Positions 10,792-22,168 of a DNA stretch of 64,000 bases are shown here, one piece after another; positions within the stretch are counted from its first letter, which is position 1; each line of letters begins with the position of its first letter. Origin of the DNA: Simmondsia chinensis (taxonomy: Eukaryota > Streptophyta > Magnoliopsida > Caryophyllales > Simmondsiaceae); contig JAGTTD010000022.1 in assembly GCA_018398585.1 (NCBI GenBank), positions 6,392,001-6,456,000 on the forward strand. Direction: 5' to 3'. The notes under the pieces were generated by a model. The model made no database searches and was not told where the DNA came from. It saw only the letters and a list, made by a program, of their open reading frames with translations. The position numbers and the translations under genes were made by a program.

Positions 10792-11567
10792 CTTGCAATG
10801 GCTCCAAACGGCTACTTTTGAATTAGATTACTTCCCTAATTTTTCAAATCTCATTCAAATGTCCCTAAGCCTCTCATTTACCTATAAATGGGGCTCGAAT
10901 GCTTTGGTTTTAAACATTTAATTCTCTTTAAGCATTCTTGGTTAAAAGCTCTTGTTCTCTTATTTCGCTTTAAAATTTTAATTTTGAGTTTTTCTTAAAG
11001 TTTTCTTGACCATCACTAGATCTCTATATTGTTGATTATTTGAGCTTAATTAGCATATTGTTAGCTTCGTTAAGCTTGATATATTGTTAATTCACTCTTG
11101 AATAGAGTGAGCATTTCATTGTTTCATTTTATTTTGCTGTAAAGGTTGGACCTGAGCCTACTGTTGTAAAAGGGTGAATTATATAAAAAGGGTTGGGTCT
11201 TGAGCCTACGTATAAAAAGACCGGTTGTAAAGGTTGGATTATAAGCTCAAGCTTTAAAAAGGATCAACAAGCTTAGTGAAAGGCTCAAGTGACCATTTGA
11301 AGAGTGGACTAGCTTCCGGGTTGAAAGTGAACCACTATAAAAAATCACTGGTGTATCGCTTTCATCTTGCCTTTATTTTTATATTTCACATTTAATGTTT
11401 TACTTTTAATTCAATTTTTGATTTTTAAATTTCAATTTTTTTAAAAAACTTAATTCATCCCCCGTCTCCCCCCCTGCCCCTAAGGTTGCTCTTCGGGTCT
11501 TCATTAATGAATTAATTATCCCAAAAAGAATATATTACACACTAGGAAGACACATTTGGGTAATTAA

Positions 11568-11731
11568 TATTAAAATATATTCTAGAATACTCCTAGGGTT
11601 TTACTATTGCCCTTTATGTCCTTTGACTTATGTAACCATTAGGAGTATTATAGTCTCTTGGCTTATTGTGTTGTGCCTGTATATAGAGGCCTCCCATGTA
11701 CTCTTCATTCATTCAATCATAATTATTCATA
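11568..11731 (+). repeat. Copia-1 5' LTR
   Basis: 164 bp, matching 16632-16797 throughout with few changes. It begins TATTAAAATA (the canonical TG is mutated) and ends at TTCATA just before the primer site. A TATA-like TGTATATAGAGG lies near its 3' part. Confidence 0.9.
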
Positions 11732-11743
11732 TGGAATCAAAGC
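11732..11743 (+). promoter_or_regulatory. Copia-1 primer binding site (degenerate)
   Basis: TGGAATCAAAGC directly after the LTR, two changes from the standard TGGTATCAGAGC complementary to initiator Met-tRNA. Confidence 0.8.
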
Positions 11744-11867
11744 AATTTCTCTGATTTTATTTCTTCCGCTGTTTTCCTTTTTTTTTCATGCTCATTCTTT
11801 TAATTTTGTTTGCAAGTTAGAAGTTCTCTAGCAATTTAATTTCTTTTGCTTTTACAATTTTTGAGTA

Positions 11868-14800
11868 ATGGCTTCTAATCCGAACCGATGCTATGCAAGT
11901 GCCCTATCCTCCCCCTCTCCCCCCTTAACCGCCGCCCGACCGGCAGCAGATACCGGCTCTGTTCATGTCGGCCATCCGCCTGCAACCTTGGCCAACGCCT
12001 CACAGGCGGTGGTGCCCGACACCCCTGTTGTCGGACCCATCACCTCTGGTGCTCCTTTCCCTCGGTCGGTGGATGCCAGCGACGCCATCTCCGGTATTCT
12101 ACCACCACTTGGGAGGTCAACATTGAACTCGGCACTTAACCTGGGCATCCCATATTCATCGTCCCTCTTCCCCGCGTCTTCTCTCCCTTCGGCTGGTCCC
12201 ATTTTTGCGAGTCCCACCATGTCGGGTGGACCCCGATCGACTACTAGTGACGTCGCCCAGGTTTTCTCCCTGACCCTCCCTTATGTCGGTGGGAAGTCAG
12301 TGGCGGCGCCCCTCTCCTCCCTCCCCTACACTCTCTCAAACCCTAATTATCTAAACCCTAATAATTACAGTCATCCCTCTTCCCCAATTGTTCTTCCTCT
12401 TTCTAACATTACTAGTATAGTCACAATAAAACTTGAATCAACCTCTGACTATCCCCCCTGGAGGGAATAATTTAATATGTTATTACTTGCTAATCAACTA
12501 TTAGGGTTTATTGACGGCTCTTACCCCTGTCCCCCTACCCAAATAACTCACCCCAACCGATCGACTTACCCTAATCCGGATTATATTACATGGCTACGCA
12601 CAGATCAGAGTTTCCAATCTTGCATAGCGGCCACACTCTCTTGCTCCTTTATTAATGATATTGTTCGTTACCTAACTTCAAAATCCATGTGGGATGCCTT
12701 GGCTAAGCGTTTTCGGGATCACTCCATGGCTAAAGAGTATGACCTCCGAACTCAGCTCATAAATCACCGTAAAGATCGCAAAACAATGGATGCCTACCTT
12801 TCTGAACTCAAATCAATCACCGATGATTTAGCAGCAATTGACTCCCCGGTTTTTGCTAGAGAATTCCAACATTTCGCTATTCATGGGTTACCGCCTGAAT
12901 ATGCAGCTTTTGCAACTTTTTCACGTCAAACCTCAAAACTTTATTCTTATGATGAGTTAAAATCTGCCTTACTCAACGAGGAAGCTGCTTTAAACAGCAA
13001 CATTGGACGTCCCAACCCGGACTCGGCTCATGCCATGGTTGCCTCTGGACAACCACCCTAACCGAACCACAACCACAGTGGTCGTGGCTGGAAAGGGAGA
13101 GGGGGCTGCGGTGGCTGGGGTGGCAAGACACCCCACACCGCGCTGCCATACGGGCCACCCGCCCCATATGGGGCGCCACCCCCTGTTGCTCCTTACCCTG
13201 TTCGACCTTCGGTCGGTCCCCCTTTTCACTCTAATGCAGGTATGCTCGGTCCCGCTCCTCAATTTTGTCAAAGCTGCTCTCAGACTGGTCATACTGTTGT
13301 TGCCTGCCCACATCGCTTTGACAACAACTCATTCCTAGATCCCAGCCAATCTTTTGCTGCCATGACTACAGGGGAACCACATGACTACAATTGGTACCCT
13401 GACTCGGGTGCCTCCAACCATATGACGCCTCATCTAGGTATTCTCTATAATCTCCTTCCTTACTCGGGTCATAAAAGTGTTCTTGTTAGGAATGGGGCAT
13501 TACTGCCTGTAACACATGTTGGCTTAACAACAATACCTAAAACACCCCTTCACTTAAACAATGCCATGCCGTCCCTAATTTAACTCACAACCTATTGTCA
13601 ATTAAACAACTATGTCGTGAAAATAAACGTCGGGTTGAATTTGACTTCAAATCATTTTGTGTTAAGGATCAAGCTACGGGGACACAGCTTCTACAAGTGC
13701 CTAATAACGGACCTCTATATAACTTATCACCACATGACGTCAGGCTCCTTGCCCGGGTCACACATGGTGCATTATGGCATCAGTGATTAGGGCACCTAGG
13801 ATACTCTGTTCTTGATACTTTATGTAAACAATATTTTTATCCTTCTGTCAAGTTTTTAAATAAATGCTCTTCCTGTTGTTTGGGTAAATCTAGAAAATTG
13901 TCATTTGAGCGTGTATTGCACAATACTACTATACCCTTGCAACTTATACATTCTGATGTTTGGCAATCACTTGTTTCTTCCAATTCCGCATACAAATACT
14001 ATGTTTTATTTGTTGGTGACTTTTTTCGATTTACATGGCTCTACCCGATGCAACGCAAATTTGAAGTTTATGATATTTTCACCTGTTTCAAAAATTTAGT
14101 CGAAAATCAATTTAATCTGAAAATTAAAGTTTGTCAAAGTGATGGTGGGGGTGAATTCAATCATAGGCGCATGAATGCGCTATGCCGAGATGCTGGAATT
14201 CACTTTCGCCTATCGTGTCTTGATACCCCCGAACAAAATGGGGTGGCGGAACGCAAGTATCGACATTTATTTGAGATGGCATGGACTCTTTTAATTCATT
14301 CAAAGCTTCCTTACTAATTTTGGGATGACGCCTTTTGCACAGCATGTTTTACAATAAACCGTCTCCCCACACCCAACCTTGCTAACTTTACTCCCTTCCA
14401 AAAGCTTTTTCGTATCAACCCTGATTATAACCGTTTTGGAGTCATTGGGTGTGTTTGTTACCCCAACATCACATCCTCATAAATTAGCCCCTAGGACCAC
14501 TCCTTGTATTTTTTTCGGGTATGCGGCTCGATATAAAGGCTACTGGTGTTTTGATGTTTTAAATAAACGAATGTATGTCAGTAGGCATGTAGTTTTTGAT
14601 GAATCTCGATTTCCCTACCTAGAGCTCGTTGGTTCAAATGCTCCAATAGCTGATGCCTCACATAATGCACCTTTGTTCATCTACACTTCACCTACCCCGA
14701 GCACTGTCGCCGCATCACCAGGTCCAGCCCGGCCACAGGCCTCCCCCACTGCCCTGGTACCAGTGCTGTCTGACAGTGATCTGACGGACCATGCAGTGAA

Positions 14801-16624
14801 ACACGCCCCTACTGGTGTCGCTTCCCTAGCCCGGCCCCCTGCGCAGCCGGCCCCTGCACCCCACTCACCCGAATCGAACCCCTCTGCCTCTCCGGACCAC
14901 ACGAACCCGACCCCTAATGTCGAGCCTATTTCCCCACCAGACCCTGACTTGAGTCTGATACTGGTCCTGTGTATACCCCACCGGTGTCACCTTCCCCTCC
15001 AGTTCAAAACCTACATCCCATGTGCACTAGACTTAAGGATGGAATTCGTAAAACCTGGTACCCGCTATCTCTCTCATCTATTACAGTAATCCAGGAGCCA
15101 ACTTGTTACTCACAGGCTGTTAAAAATCCCTAATGGCAACAAGCTATGGCAGATGAATTTAATGCCCTTCTCCTTAATAACACATGGGATCTCGTTCCCC
15201 ATGAACCCTTGAAAAACATTGTAGATAGTACTTGGAAATATAAAGTAAAGTACAAAGCTGATGGCTCTGTTGAACGGCTTAAAGCTCGCCTTGTTGCTCA
15301 AGGTTTAAAGTAAAGGCCTTGACTGTAAGGAGACTTTTAGCCCTGTTGTTAAACCGACAACCATCCACTTTATACTTACTCTTGCTTTGACCTACAACTA
15401 GCAAATACAACAATTGGATGTTAAAAATGCATTCCTACATGGTCATCTTAAGGAAGAAGTTTATATGGGACAACCAAAAGGTTTTATACATCCTAAGTTT
15501 CCTAATCATGTTTGTCGACTTCGGAAAGAGTTATATGGTTTGAAAAGGCTCCTCGGGCATGGTTCCAGCGGTTCAGTACGTTCCTCCTTAGTCTTGGTTT
15601 CACCTGTTGTCGGGCTGATCCCTCTCTATTCATTCACAAAACCAGCTCTCACCTAACATGTCTTCTCCTTTATGTTGATGACATCATCCTTACTGGGTCT
15701 AACCGCTTACACCTTTCATCTCTCATTCGGTCTCTCTCCACCCAATTTGCAATGAAAGACCTTGGCCCATTACATTTCTTTCTCGGTATTCAGGCCATCC
15801 ATAACACTAGTGGGCTTTTTCTCTCACAACACAAGTACACCGTTGACCTTCTCACCAAACATAGCCTTTGTGATTGCAAACCGATAAAAGCCCGGCTACC
15901 CACCCAAGCGCACCTCTCCCTGAGTGAAGGGGACCTTCTTGAGGACCCTACCGAGTATAGGAGTGCAATGGATGCCTTACAGTACCTTACGATGACCCGG
16001 CCTGAAATATGCTATGCTGTCAACCTCATTTCCCAGTTCATGCATGCTCCTCGCACCCCTCACTGGCAGGCAGTGAAGCACATACTTTGGTATCTCAAAT
16101 CCACTCCGGATCATGGTCTCCTTCTGCAACCTGCTCGCACCCTCATTGTCACAGCTTTTGCGGATGCTGACTGGGGTGGCTGTCCTGACATACATTGTTC
16201 CACTACTAGTTATGCCGTCTACCTTGGACCAAATCTCATCTTATGGAGGGCCAAAAAGCAGATAACTGTATCCAAAAGTATGACCGAATCTGAGTATCAA
16301 GCTGTGGCTCAATCTGTTGCTGAAAGTGACTTGCTTCAGTACATCATGCGCGACCTTGGCATCCGACACCCAAGACCCATCATTGTTTACTGTGATAACA
16401 TCTCCGCCACGTACGTTGCCACCAATCAAGTGTCCAATGATCGGAGCAAGCACGTAGATGTTGATTTTCACTATGTTTGGGAAAAGGTCTTAAAAGATGA
16501 TCTCCAAGTTCACTACACTCCTACCACCAAGCAGGTGGCTGATATTCTCACCAAGGGCCTCGCACCTGATCGCTTCTTTCAACACAAAGCCAATCTCTGC
16601 GTGCTTTCACCCCGCTCAGATTGA
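11868..16624 (+). pseudogene. Copia-1 gag-pol pseudogene
   Basis: Start ATG 11868. Gag has a Pro/Ser/Ala-rich leader, then the copia gag domain (SDYPPWRE, LLGFIDGSYPCPP) interrupted by TAA near 12468, and a CX2CX4HX4C knuckle at about 13266-13307. Protease DSGAS is at about 13401. The gag-pre-integrase remnant is near 13740-13810. The integrase retains HSDVW, CQSDGGGEF and EQNGVAERK (the D,D,E residues) at 13940-14260. The variable Pro-rich linker is at 14690-14950. Reverse transcriptase runs from about 15170, with [11 protein letters not shown] and the active-site LLLYVDDI near 15670. RNase H has AFADADWGG near 16155 and ends ADILTKGLAPDRF. Frameshifts occur near 13060-13240, 13585, 14320, 15100-15310 and 15530. 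The RT and RNase H end is the best kept part (370 codons open). Confidence 0.92.
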
Positions 16625-16631
16625 GGGGGCC

Positions 16632-16797
16632 TATTAGAATATATTCTAGAATACTCCTAGGGTTTTACTATTATTTTTTATGCCCTTTGACTTATGTAAC
16701 CATTAGGGGTATTATAGTCTCTTGGCTTATTGTGTTGTGCCTATATATATAGAGGCCTCCCATGTACTCTTCATTCATTCAATCATAATTATTCACA
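16632..16797 (+). repeat. Copia-1 3' LTR
   Basis: 166 bp copy of the 5' LTR after the GAGGGGGCC tract, ending TTCACA before the ATTAA duplication. It differs from the 5' copy mainly by a small insertion near 16670 and in the TATATATATA stretch. Confidence 0.9.
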
Positions 16798-16802
16798 ATT
16801 AA

Positions 16803-17880
16803 TTCATTAATAAGTTGAATACCAATGATTAATTAACAGTTCATAGGTCAATAGTGACTATTTTGTTTCGTGTGTTGTTGGGTATGCTACAAATATGGGG
16901 CACATTGTAATATTGTTAACATTTGTTTTTAAAAATGTTATAAATTGGGTTAGTTATTTACTAACTTTGTATGTTTTCTTGTTTCATAATCAAATTAGAA
17001 ATTATAATGTACACTTTAGCGACATTTGTGTCATTATGGTGGAAATATGATGCAAAACGTTGATGGTGTTGGTTACAAGGGTGGAAGACACTTTGTACTT
17101 AGGCCATGAACTGGAATTTCACTTGCGAAGTTGAAGGGGATGATGCATGAAGTTATTGGGTAGGATAGTAATACAATTGATATGGTGAGTACATGGAGAA
17201 TGTTGGTATGCCAAATCCTATGCATTATTTACCTGTTGAGACCAATTGTGTAGTGACTTTGAGATACATGTTTGAAGTGGCTTTAGAAAGTAAGGCAACA
17301 TGCATAAAATTATATTTAAATGGTGTGGATGCTGCACGCAGATCTCAAATTCATGTATCATAGTTTCAATCTTAAGTTTTTGGCCTGTCCAGAAGAGATT
17401 CTAGCTTGGCTGGAAGTCTAGAGGTTGACTTTTCATTCATAGATGGATTCATGCCAAGTGAGAGCAAAAGTATGCTTGATGAGGCTTTTGCCAACAATGA
17501 TTTCAATGTATCTGATGACGATGCAGATTAGGGTATTGATACTTGTGAGGCTGAACCAATTAATGTTGAGGGGCCTACAATTGACCAAGCCCTTGTTCTT
17601 GAGTCTGAAGATATTACTTGGGTAGATTAAGCAGTCTGTTCTGACTAGGAGGCAAGTAGAAGACAGAGGTCCACATGATCTAGCTTAAAGCAGGGGCTAT
17701 TATTCCAAATCAAGGATGAGCTAGTTAATGCAGTATGCTTATGGCATAAAGAATGCACTAGAATATAGGGTATATAGGTTGAAGCGTTACTATGTAGCCC
17801 TAAGGTGTGCACAAGTGGCAACCATCATCAACGAATAGAATGTACTTTGAAAAAATTGGTTTTCTTACAAATTTAATACT
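16803..17880 (+). pseudogene. Mutator-like transposase N-terminal remnant
   Basis: Frames over 17060-17200 read YKGGRHFVLRP..ISLAKLKGMM and DSNTIDM, the pattern at the start of plant MULE transposases. An acidic linker follows (17440-17620, FNVSDDDAD, ITWVD). At about 17710-17800 QYAYGIKNALEYRVYRLKRY..LRC fits the Mutator DNA-binding domain (hydrophobic core ending in a zinc Cys). Stops and frameshifts are frequent and no catalytic core follows. The call rests on motif style. Confidence 0.45.
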
Positions 17881-17888
17881 ATGTTTTA

Positions 17889-18338
17889 TTGACATTTACA
17901 AATATTTTATATGGTAGGTCAATCTTGTTGTCGATCAAACTAGAAGGGCAGCCAGGGCACTATATAACAGTGTTGGCCACACTATACAATCTATCTCCAC
18001 TGATTGACTTACTGGTTGTAGAAGCGTACTGGATACTGCCAATGAGGAACATCAATTTTGACAGATTCTGCAACAAGAAGGTGTTGATTACCGTACATTA
18101 TCTCGTGCCGAAGGAAGTGGATGTGGAAGTCGGTGTGAACATCCTTTACGATGCAATTTTTCAGTTCACAAGGAGTTCACAATTTCATTGGAAGACAATA
18201 GTGAACCTAGTCGTAGATCCATGTCATGATTTTTACCTTGATTTATGTTATTTATTTATATTAATCATTTTCATGCATTTTGACATTTATTATATGATAT
18301 TTATTTGTCGTGCTCGTGTATTTGGAGAAGGGAAATAA
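17889..18338 (+). other. Open frame of 149 codons, unrecognised
   Basis: The frame from 17889 stays open for 149 codons. It has hydrophobic stretches (LATLYNLSPLIDLLVV; LDLCYLFILIIFMHFDIYY) but no motif I can name, and codon use is AT-driven in the second half. It follows the MULE remnant in the same orientation, so it may be transposon debris rather than a gene. Confidence 0.2.
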
Positions 18339-18478
18339 ATATTTTTGCTGATTGTGCCACTTCATATGGCGCAACCTTGATTAACGCAGTTAACTTTATT
18401 GTTGAATCGGTGCCACAATCCTAAATTTTCTCTGGCCATACAAGATCCTAAAATCTTTTTTTATTTCAAGCCAGTGTG

Positions 18479-18585
18479 TAGAGGTGGCCATGGGCCGGGC
18501 CCATGCCCTTGGGCTGAGCTTCAGTCCGGGCCGGGCCTGGGTTGGGCCAAGGCCAAGCCCGGCCCAGGCCCCCCTTTTTTTAATA
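18479..18585 (-). repeat. hAT element terminal region (GGGCC-rich)
   Basis: TAGAGGTGGCCATGGGCC at 18479 opens a block of GGGCCGGGCC/GGCCCGGCCC motifs up to about 18578, the common end structure of a plant hAT family. It lies about 480 bp downstream of the hAT transposase stop on the minus strand, the right place for that element's 3' end. Confidence 0.6.
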
Positions 18586-18967
18586 TATATATATATAACA
18601 TACAATACAATCATAATAGTGCCTTACAAAAATATGTAATCATTTTGACCAAAAAATAATTATAATTTATTGATAAATAATATTACATACAAATACGATA
18701 CAATACAATCATAATTATAAATAATTTTAATAAAATAAAATATATCATAAATTGTTAAAAAATATAACTATAATAATATAACAGTAGCATACAAAATTAC
18801 AAATATATTTTATAAAAGAAAATATATTATAAAAAATAGAATTATACAATATAAATAACTTAGCCGAACTTGCTGCATTTGGTTGCTATACTGGTACTAC
18901 AGTCGTCTTCTTCATCGCTTGATGAACCCAAGTTCAGTCGGTCTTAGTCTCTATCCACTGTAGCCAT

Positions 18968-19185
18968 TTAGTCCTTCAAGTACACCAACATTTCTAAGGT
19001 GGACGGTGCTAGCTTCGCTCTTTTTGATCTAAGCAATCTACAACCAGCACTAAAAGCACTCTCTGATGCTACTGAAGATACCAGACACGTTAGTATATCA
19101 CGTGTCATGGTGAAAAGCATGGGATATTGGGTTTTATTAGACACTACCATTGCAAAATGTCAAAATATGGATTCGCCTATGTCAG
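18968..19185 (-). pseudogene. hAT transposase C-terminal dimerisation fragment
   Basis: The minus strand reads YPMLFTMTRDILTCLVSSVA, SESAFSAGCRLLRSKRAKL and LEMLVYLKD, followed by a stop at 18968. This is the hallmark hAT dimerisation domain (normally YP.L..MARDILSIPVSTVASESAFS.G.R). Position 12 of the usual S..SE motif is kept. Upstream coding is lost: at about 19188 it is replaced by a LINE/SINE 3' module. It encodes only about 65 residues of a transposase normally over 600. Confidence 0.85.
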
Positions 19186-19187
19186 GT

Positions 19188-19272
19188 TGACACCCTGAAG
19201 GGGGGAGTTTGCGTACATCCGTCCCCCCCAAATCCTGCGTAGGCGGGAGCTCTTGAGGCACTGGGTATGTTC
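19188..19272 (+). mobile_element. LINE/SINE 3' module, copy e (5'-truncated)
   Basis: CACCCTGAAGGGGGGAG, GCGTACATCC, then GCGGGAGCTCTTGAGGCACT and GGGTATGTTCC. This is the shared tail in plus orientation. The GGGTATGTTCC end matches copy a rather than the (TTG)n copies. No 5S head is present. Inserted in the hAT remnant. Confidence 0.7.
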
Positions 19273-19274
19273 CA

Positions 19275-19922
19275 GTAAATATATATATATATTTTAAATT
19301 AAAAGGTATATATATATATATATTATTATTATATAAATGAGAGACACATTTAAATGAAAAGATGATGATATGTATATTATTATTTAAACTATCTCATACA
19401 GAAACTATGGTATTATAATACTATTAATAAGAAGGATATAAATGAGGGAAACATTTAAATGAATAGATGATGTTTCCAACAAAAAATCACGAGTTTATGC
19501 ATTTGTACATTATTATTTGAACTATTTTATTAGATATATGTAACTCAAAAACTAAAAAATTATTTTATATAGTTCAAATTATATATGAATTCTTAAAATA
19601 TATTTTATAAACTATATGAAATAATTTTTTAGTTTTTGAGTTACATATACCTAATAAAATAGTTCAAATAATAATGTACAAATGCGTAAACTCGTGATTT
19701 TTTATTGGAAACATCAACATCTCTTCATTTAAATGTGTCCCTCATTTATATCCTCCTTATTAATAGTATTATAATACTATAGTTCCTGTATGAGATAGTT
19801 TAAATAATAATATACATATCATCATCTCTTCATTTAAAGGTGTCCCTCATTTATATCTTCATTATTAATAGTTCAGATAATAATATACATTTACCTTTTA
19901 ATTTAAAATGTATATGTATTTA
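19275..19922. repeat. Foldback element with arms of about 290-330 bp
   Basis: The arm at about 19278-19565 pairs with about 19590-19920 around an AT-rich centre near 19578. Landmarks: ACTCAAAAACTAAAAAATTA (left) against its near complement at 19624-19643, and TTTTAAATTAAAAGG (left end) against CCTTTTAATTTAAAA (right end). Each arm also carries a repeated ATAAATGAGGGACACATTTA-type unit. No coding. A MITE or large hairpin. Confidence 0.85.
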
Positions 19923-20000
19923 GTGATTCAAATTATAAAATTAAAAATAAAAATAATTTCAATTAAAAAGAAATTTTTTAAATTTTTTTTTAAAAAAATG

Positions 20001-20090
20001 TGCACTGTTGCACGACGTACGGGGCATCGTGCAACAGTGCCGATGTTGTGCACGATGTCCCGTGCGTCGTGCACCCAGTGTGCTACAGTA
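20001..20090. repeat. Two adjacent GTGCACGA hairpins
   Basis: GCACTGTTGCACGA and its exact complement flank an 11-base loop (about 20001-20039). A second stem GTGCACGA/TCGTGCAC follows at about 20047-20073. GC-rich in an AT-rich region. Origin unknown; probably the end of a repeat element. Confidence 0.65.
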
Positions 20091-21744
20091 AAATGTGATA
20101 GTTTGCTAAATATTTTCAAAGATATAATATTTTGCTAAATTTTTTTTTAAATTGTGATAATTTGCTAAAAGAGTCAACTTTCTTTGGATATATATTATAG
20201 ATACGATGAACTGGGTGCGTACTAAAAAATCTGTAATCGAAACGTCGAACTTAATTTTTAAAATATCGACTCAAAAATGCGATTAATTGTATCGAATTTT
20301 TGAGTCGGTTAACCGAACTGAAAATTTGAGGTATTTCAGGATGGTAACGGTTAGTAATTTTGTCCATTTCAGTTAACCAATTTAGCAAAATACTATATAT
20401 CATGTATATATTTTTACATATTCATAATATTATATTATTAATTAAGTATATTTTTCTAGTATATAGATGACTATTCCGTTGTGCATAATCAACTTTATCT
20501 TTTTCTCCCTATTCACCTCCCAGTATCAAGTACTCATACTGCACTATTATAACCCAAATATTAACTAAGCACTATTTTACTACAATCCAATGCATTCGTT
20601 TGCTTGCATATTGGTTAAAATGAGATATTATATGTTTACTTTTTTAGAATCGGATTATAAACTAATAATTTGTTGAATATTCTTACTTTTTTAGACATTT
20701 AGAAACTTTTAGGCTCTGTTTGACATATGAAATTGGGATTAGACTATGGAATTGCTATTCAAATTTCAATTATGATGGAATTGGACTTCTGATATAATTG
20801 AAATTCCATTGTTTAGTTTATCAAAGGAATTGGAGGTCGGAATTATAAGTGTATAATGATTCGAATCATTAAGGGTTTTTGGTCAATTGAGTTGGAGTAT
20901 TTCGAGTTTTAGATCAGCTACAGTTGGATTTTAGTCAGAGCGGTTCACATTGCGTTCAGGTTATTATGGTCGGAGAGGTTCACTTTGAGTTCGAGTTATT
21001 CAAGTTTCGATCCAAATTGGGTCAAGTATCGTGTCAGATCATTTGGTGTTCATGTTATCTCATATTTTCAATTAATCGGGTTAGGTCTTTTCGGGATTCA
21101 AACTAGTTACAATTAGGTTTGAGTTCATTTAGATCATTTCAAGCTTGAGTCATCTTAATTTTGGGACAAATAAGTTGTATCATTCAAATTTTAAGTCATC
21201 TTAGGCTGAGTTTGAGATTGGTCGGTTCATTTTGAGTATGGGGTATATTAAGTTTTGGGTCAATTTAGTCAGGTTATTTCCACTTCGGCTCAACTTGTTT
21301 ACACCACATTCAAGTCGAGTAGTTTCAATTTTTGGATGTGAGTCATCTCGAGTTTCGGGTCAATTGAGTTGGGTCACTTTGGACTTTGAGCGGAGGTGAT
21401 TTCGCTTATTTCAAGTTTAAGTCATTCAAGTTAGGTAATTTCGAGATTTGGGTCAAATTTTAGGTTGTGTCTAAATCTTTACATTTTGAGTCATCTTGGA
21501 TTTCAGTTAAGCAAGTAGGGTCATTTTGGGTTTTAGATCAATGGAGTTAATATAGAATTACAATTCCATACCCCCACCTGATACCAAAAATCTTACCAAC
21601 CAGGCACAATTTCAATCAAGGATTAGGAAATGAGAGTTTGAAGGAGAAATAGAAGAGAATTTGAGGGAACGACAGAATTCCATTGACATTTTCATTTATA
21701 AACCTCATTACAACCTAATTTTCCCTATTTATAGAACTTAAGCT

Positions 21745-21885
21745 GTGTTTGGAGCATGGAATTGGAGGCTGAAATTGGGGCCTAGAATTCCAATTCTGTT
21801 CTTTGGTTCACCTGCTGGAATTGGAATTACAATTCCATTGTCCAATTCCATTACTAAAAATCATACTTTCCAATTCCTTGGGGTT
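21745..21885. repeat. Second GTGTTTGG-type inverted repeat, left arm
   Basis: TGTGTTTGGAGCATGGAATTG onward pairs with the complement of 23133-23303, including CATACTTTCCAATTCCTTG against CAAGGAATTGAAAAGTATG. This arm lies in the centre of the Harbinger-like element while its partner lies outside that element. Confidence 0.7.
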
Positions 21886-21915
21886 GGGGTAAAGAATTGT
21901 AATTTCATATTAACT

Positions 21916-22168
21916 TCAACAACAACAACAACAACAACAGACCCATTGCCTCATAGGTTCCCGCATAAGCAGGGTCTGGGAGGGGTGGATGTATGCAGTC
22001 TTACCCCTTCAGGGTGTAACCCTGCCGAAAGGTTGTTTCCGAGAACTCTCAACTTTATAGGGTTGGCAACACGAGGACTTCCCAGGAGGTCACCCATCCT
22101 GGTACTACTCTCGCCCAAACACGTTTAACTTCGAAGTTCTAATGAGATCCGGTTGCATTAGTGCCTGA
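21916..22168 (-). mobile_element. 5S-rRNA-headed SINE, copy b
   Basis: 253 bp, minus strand: a 5S-derived head (starting near 5S nucleotide 17), a short linker, the shared 3' module (CGGAAACAACCTTTCGGCAG, GAAGGGGTAAGACTGC, GCTTATGCGGGAACC) and a (TTG)7-type tail. A perfect 16-bp target duplication TAATTTCATATTAACT is at 21900-21915 and 22169-22184. It is inserted in the right arm of the Harbinger-like element, and removing it restores the pairing of that arm. Confidence 0.92.
22063..22164 (-). pseudogene. 5S rRNA-derived head of SINE copy b
   Basis: The reverse complement reads GAACTTCGAAGTTAAACGTG, TTTGGGCGAGAGTAGTACC and GATGGGTGACCTCCTGGGAA, then GTCCTCGTGTTGCC. This is nearly the whole plant 5S rRNA from about nucleotide 17, with changes mostly C-to-T, as expected from methylation decay. 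Confidence 0.9.

Larger units (their letters stand above)
9318..11503 (+). mobile_element. Sirevirus-like LTR carrying two nested insertions
   Basis: It begins TGTTGGCCCTAAAGG after a purine tract. The end region shows the AATTCATCCCCC-then-C-rich motif (11452-11480) and closes near CTTCGGGTCTTCA, close to the pattern at Sirevirus LTR ends. With the SINE at 9655-9890 and the hAT MITE at 10303-10791 removed it is about 1.45 kb. The last 400 bases hold short repeats of TTGTAAAGGTTGGA and GAGCCTA. It is most likely a 3' LTR belonging to the degenerate interior on its left; the partner LTR is not in the window. The exact 3' boundary is uncertain. Confidence 0.5.
11568..16797 (+). mobile_element. 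Copia-1: complete but decayed Ty1/copia element
   Basis: It is 5230 bp with short LTRs (11568-11731 and 16632-16797) and a 5-bp target duplication ATTAA (11563-11567; 16798-16802). A primer site follows the 5' LTR and a GAGGGGGCC polypurine tract precedes the 3' LTR. Gag, protease, integrase, reverse transcriptase and RNase H follow in copia order. Numerous stops and frameshifts mean it cannot move on its own. The gag style and short LTRs resemble the Ale/Retrofit group, a tentative lineage call. Confidence 0.9.

Noticed and set aside
10171..10921. Overlapping ORFs of 77-106 codons around the GC-rich block
   Set aside because: They are frames through hAT MITE inverted repeats, read on both strands with no motif.
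11568..16797. Copia-1 LTR pair read as a TRIM
   Set aside because: Despite the 165-bp LTRs the interior clearly encodes gag, protease, integrase, RT and RNase H.
17889..18338. An independent 149-codon gene
   Set aside because: No recognisable domain, ends in AT-driven text, and lies within transposon debris; kept only as a low-confidence open frame.
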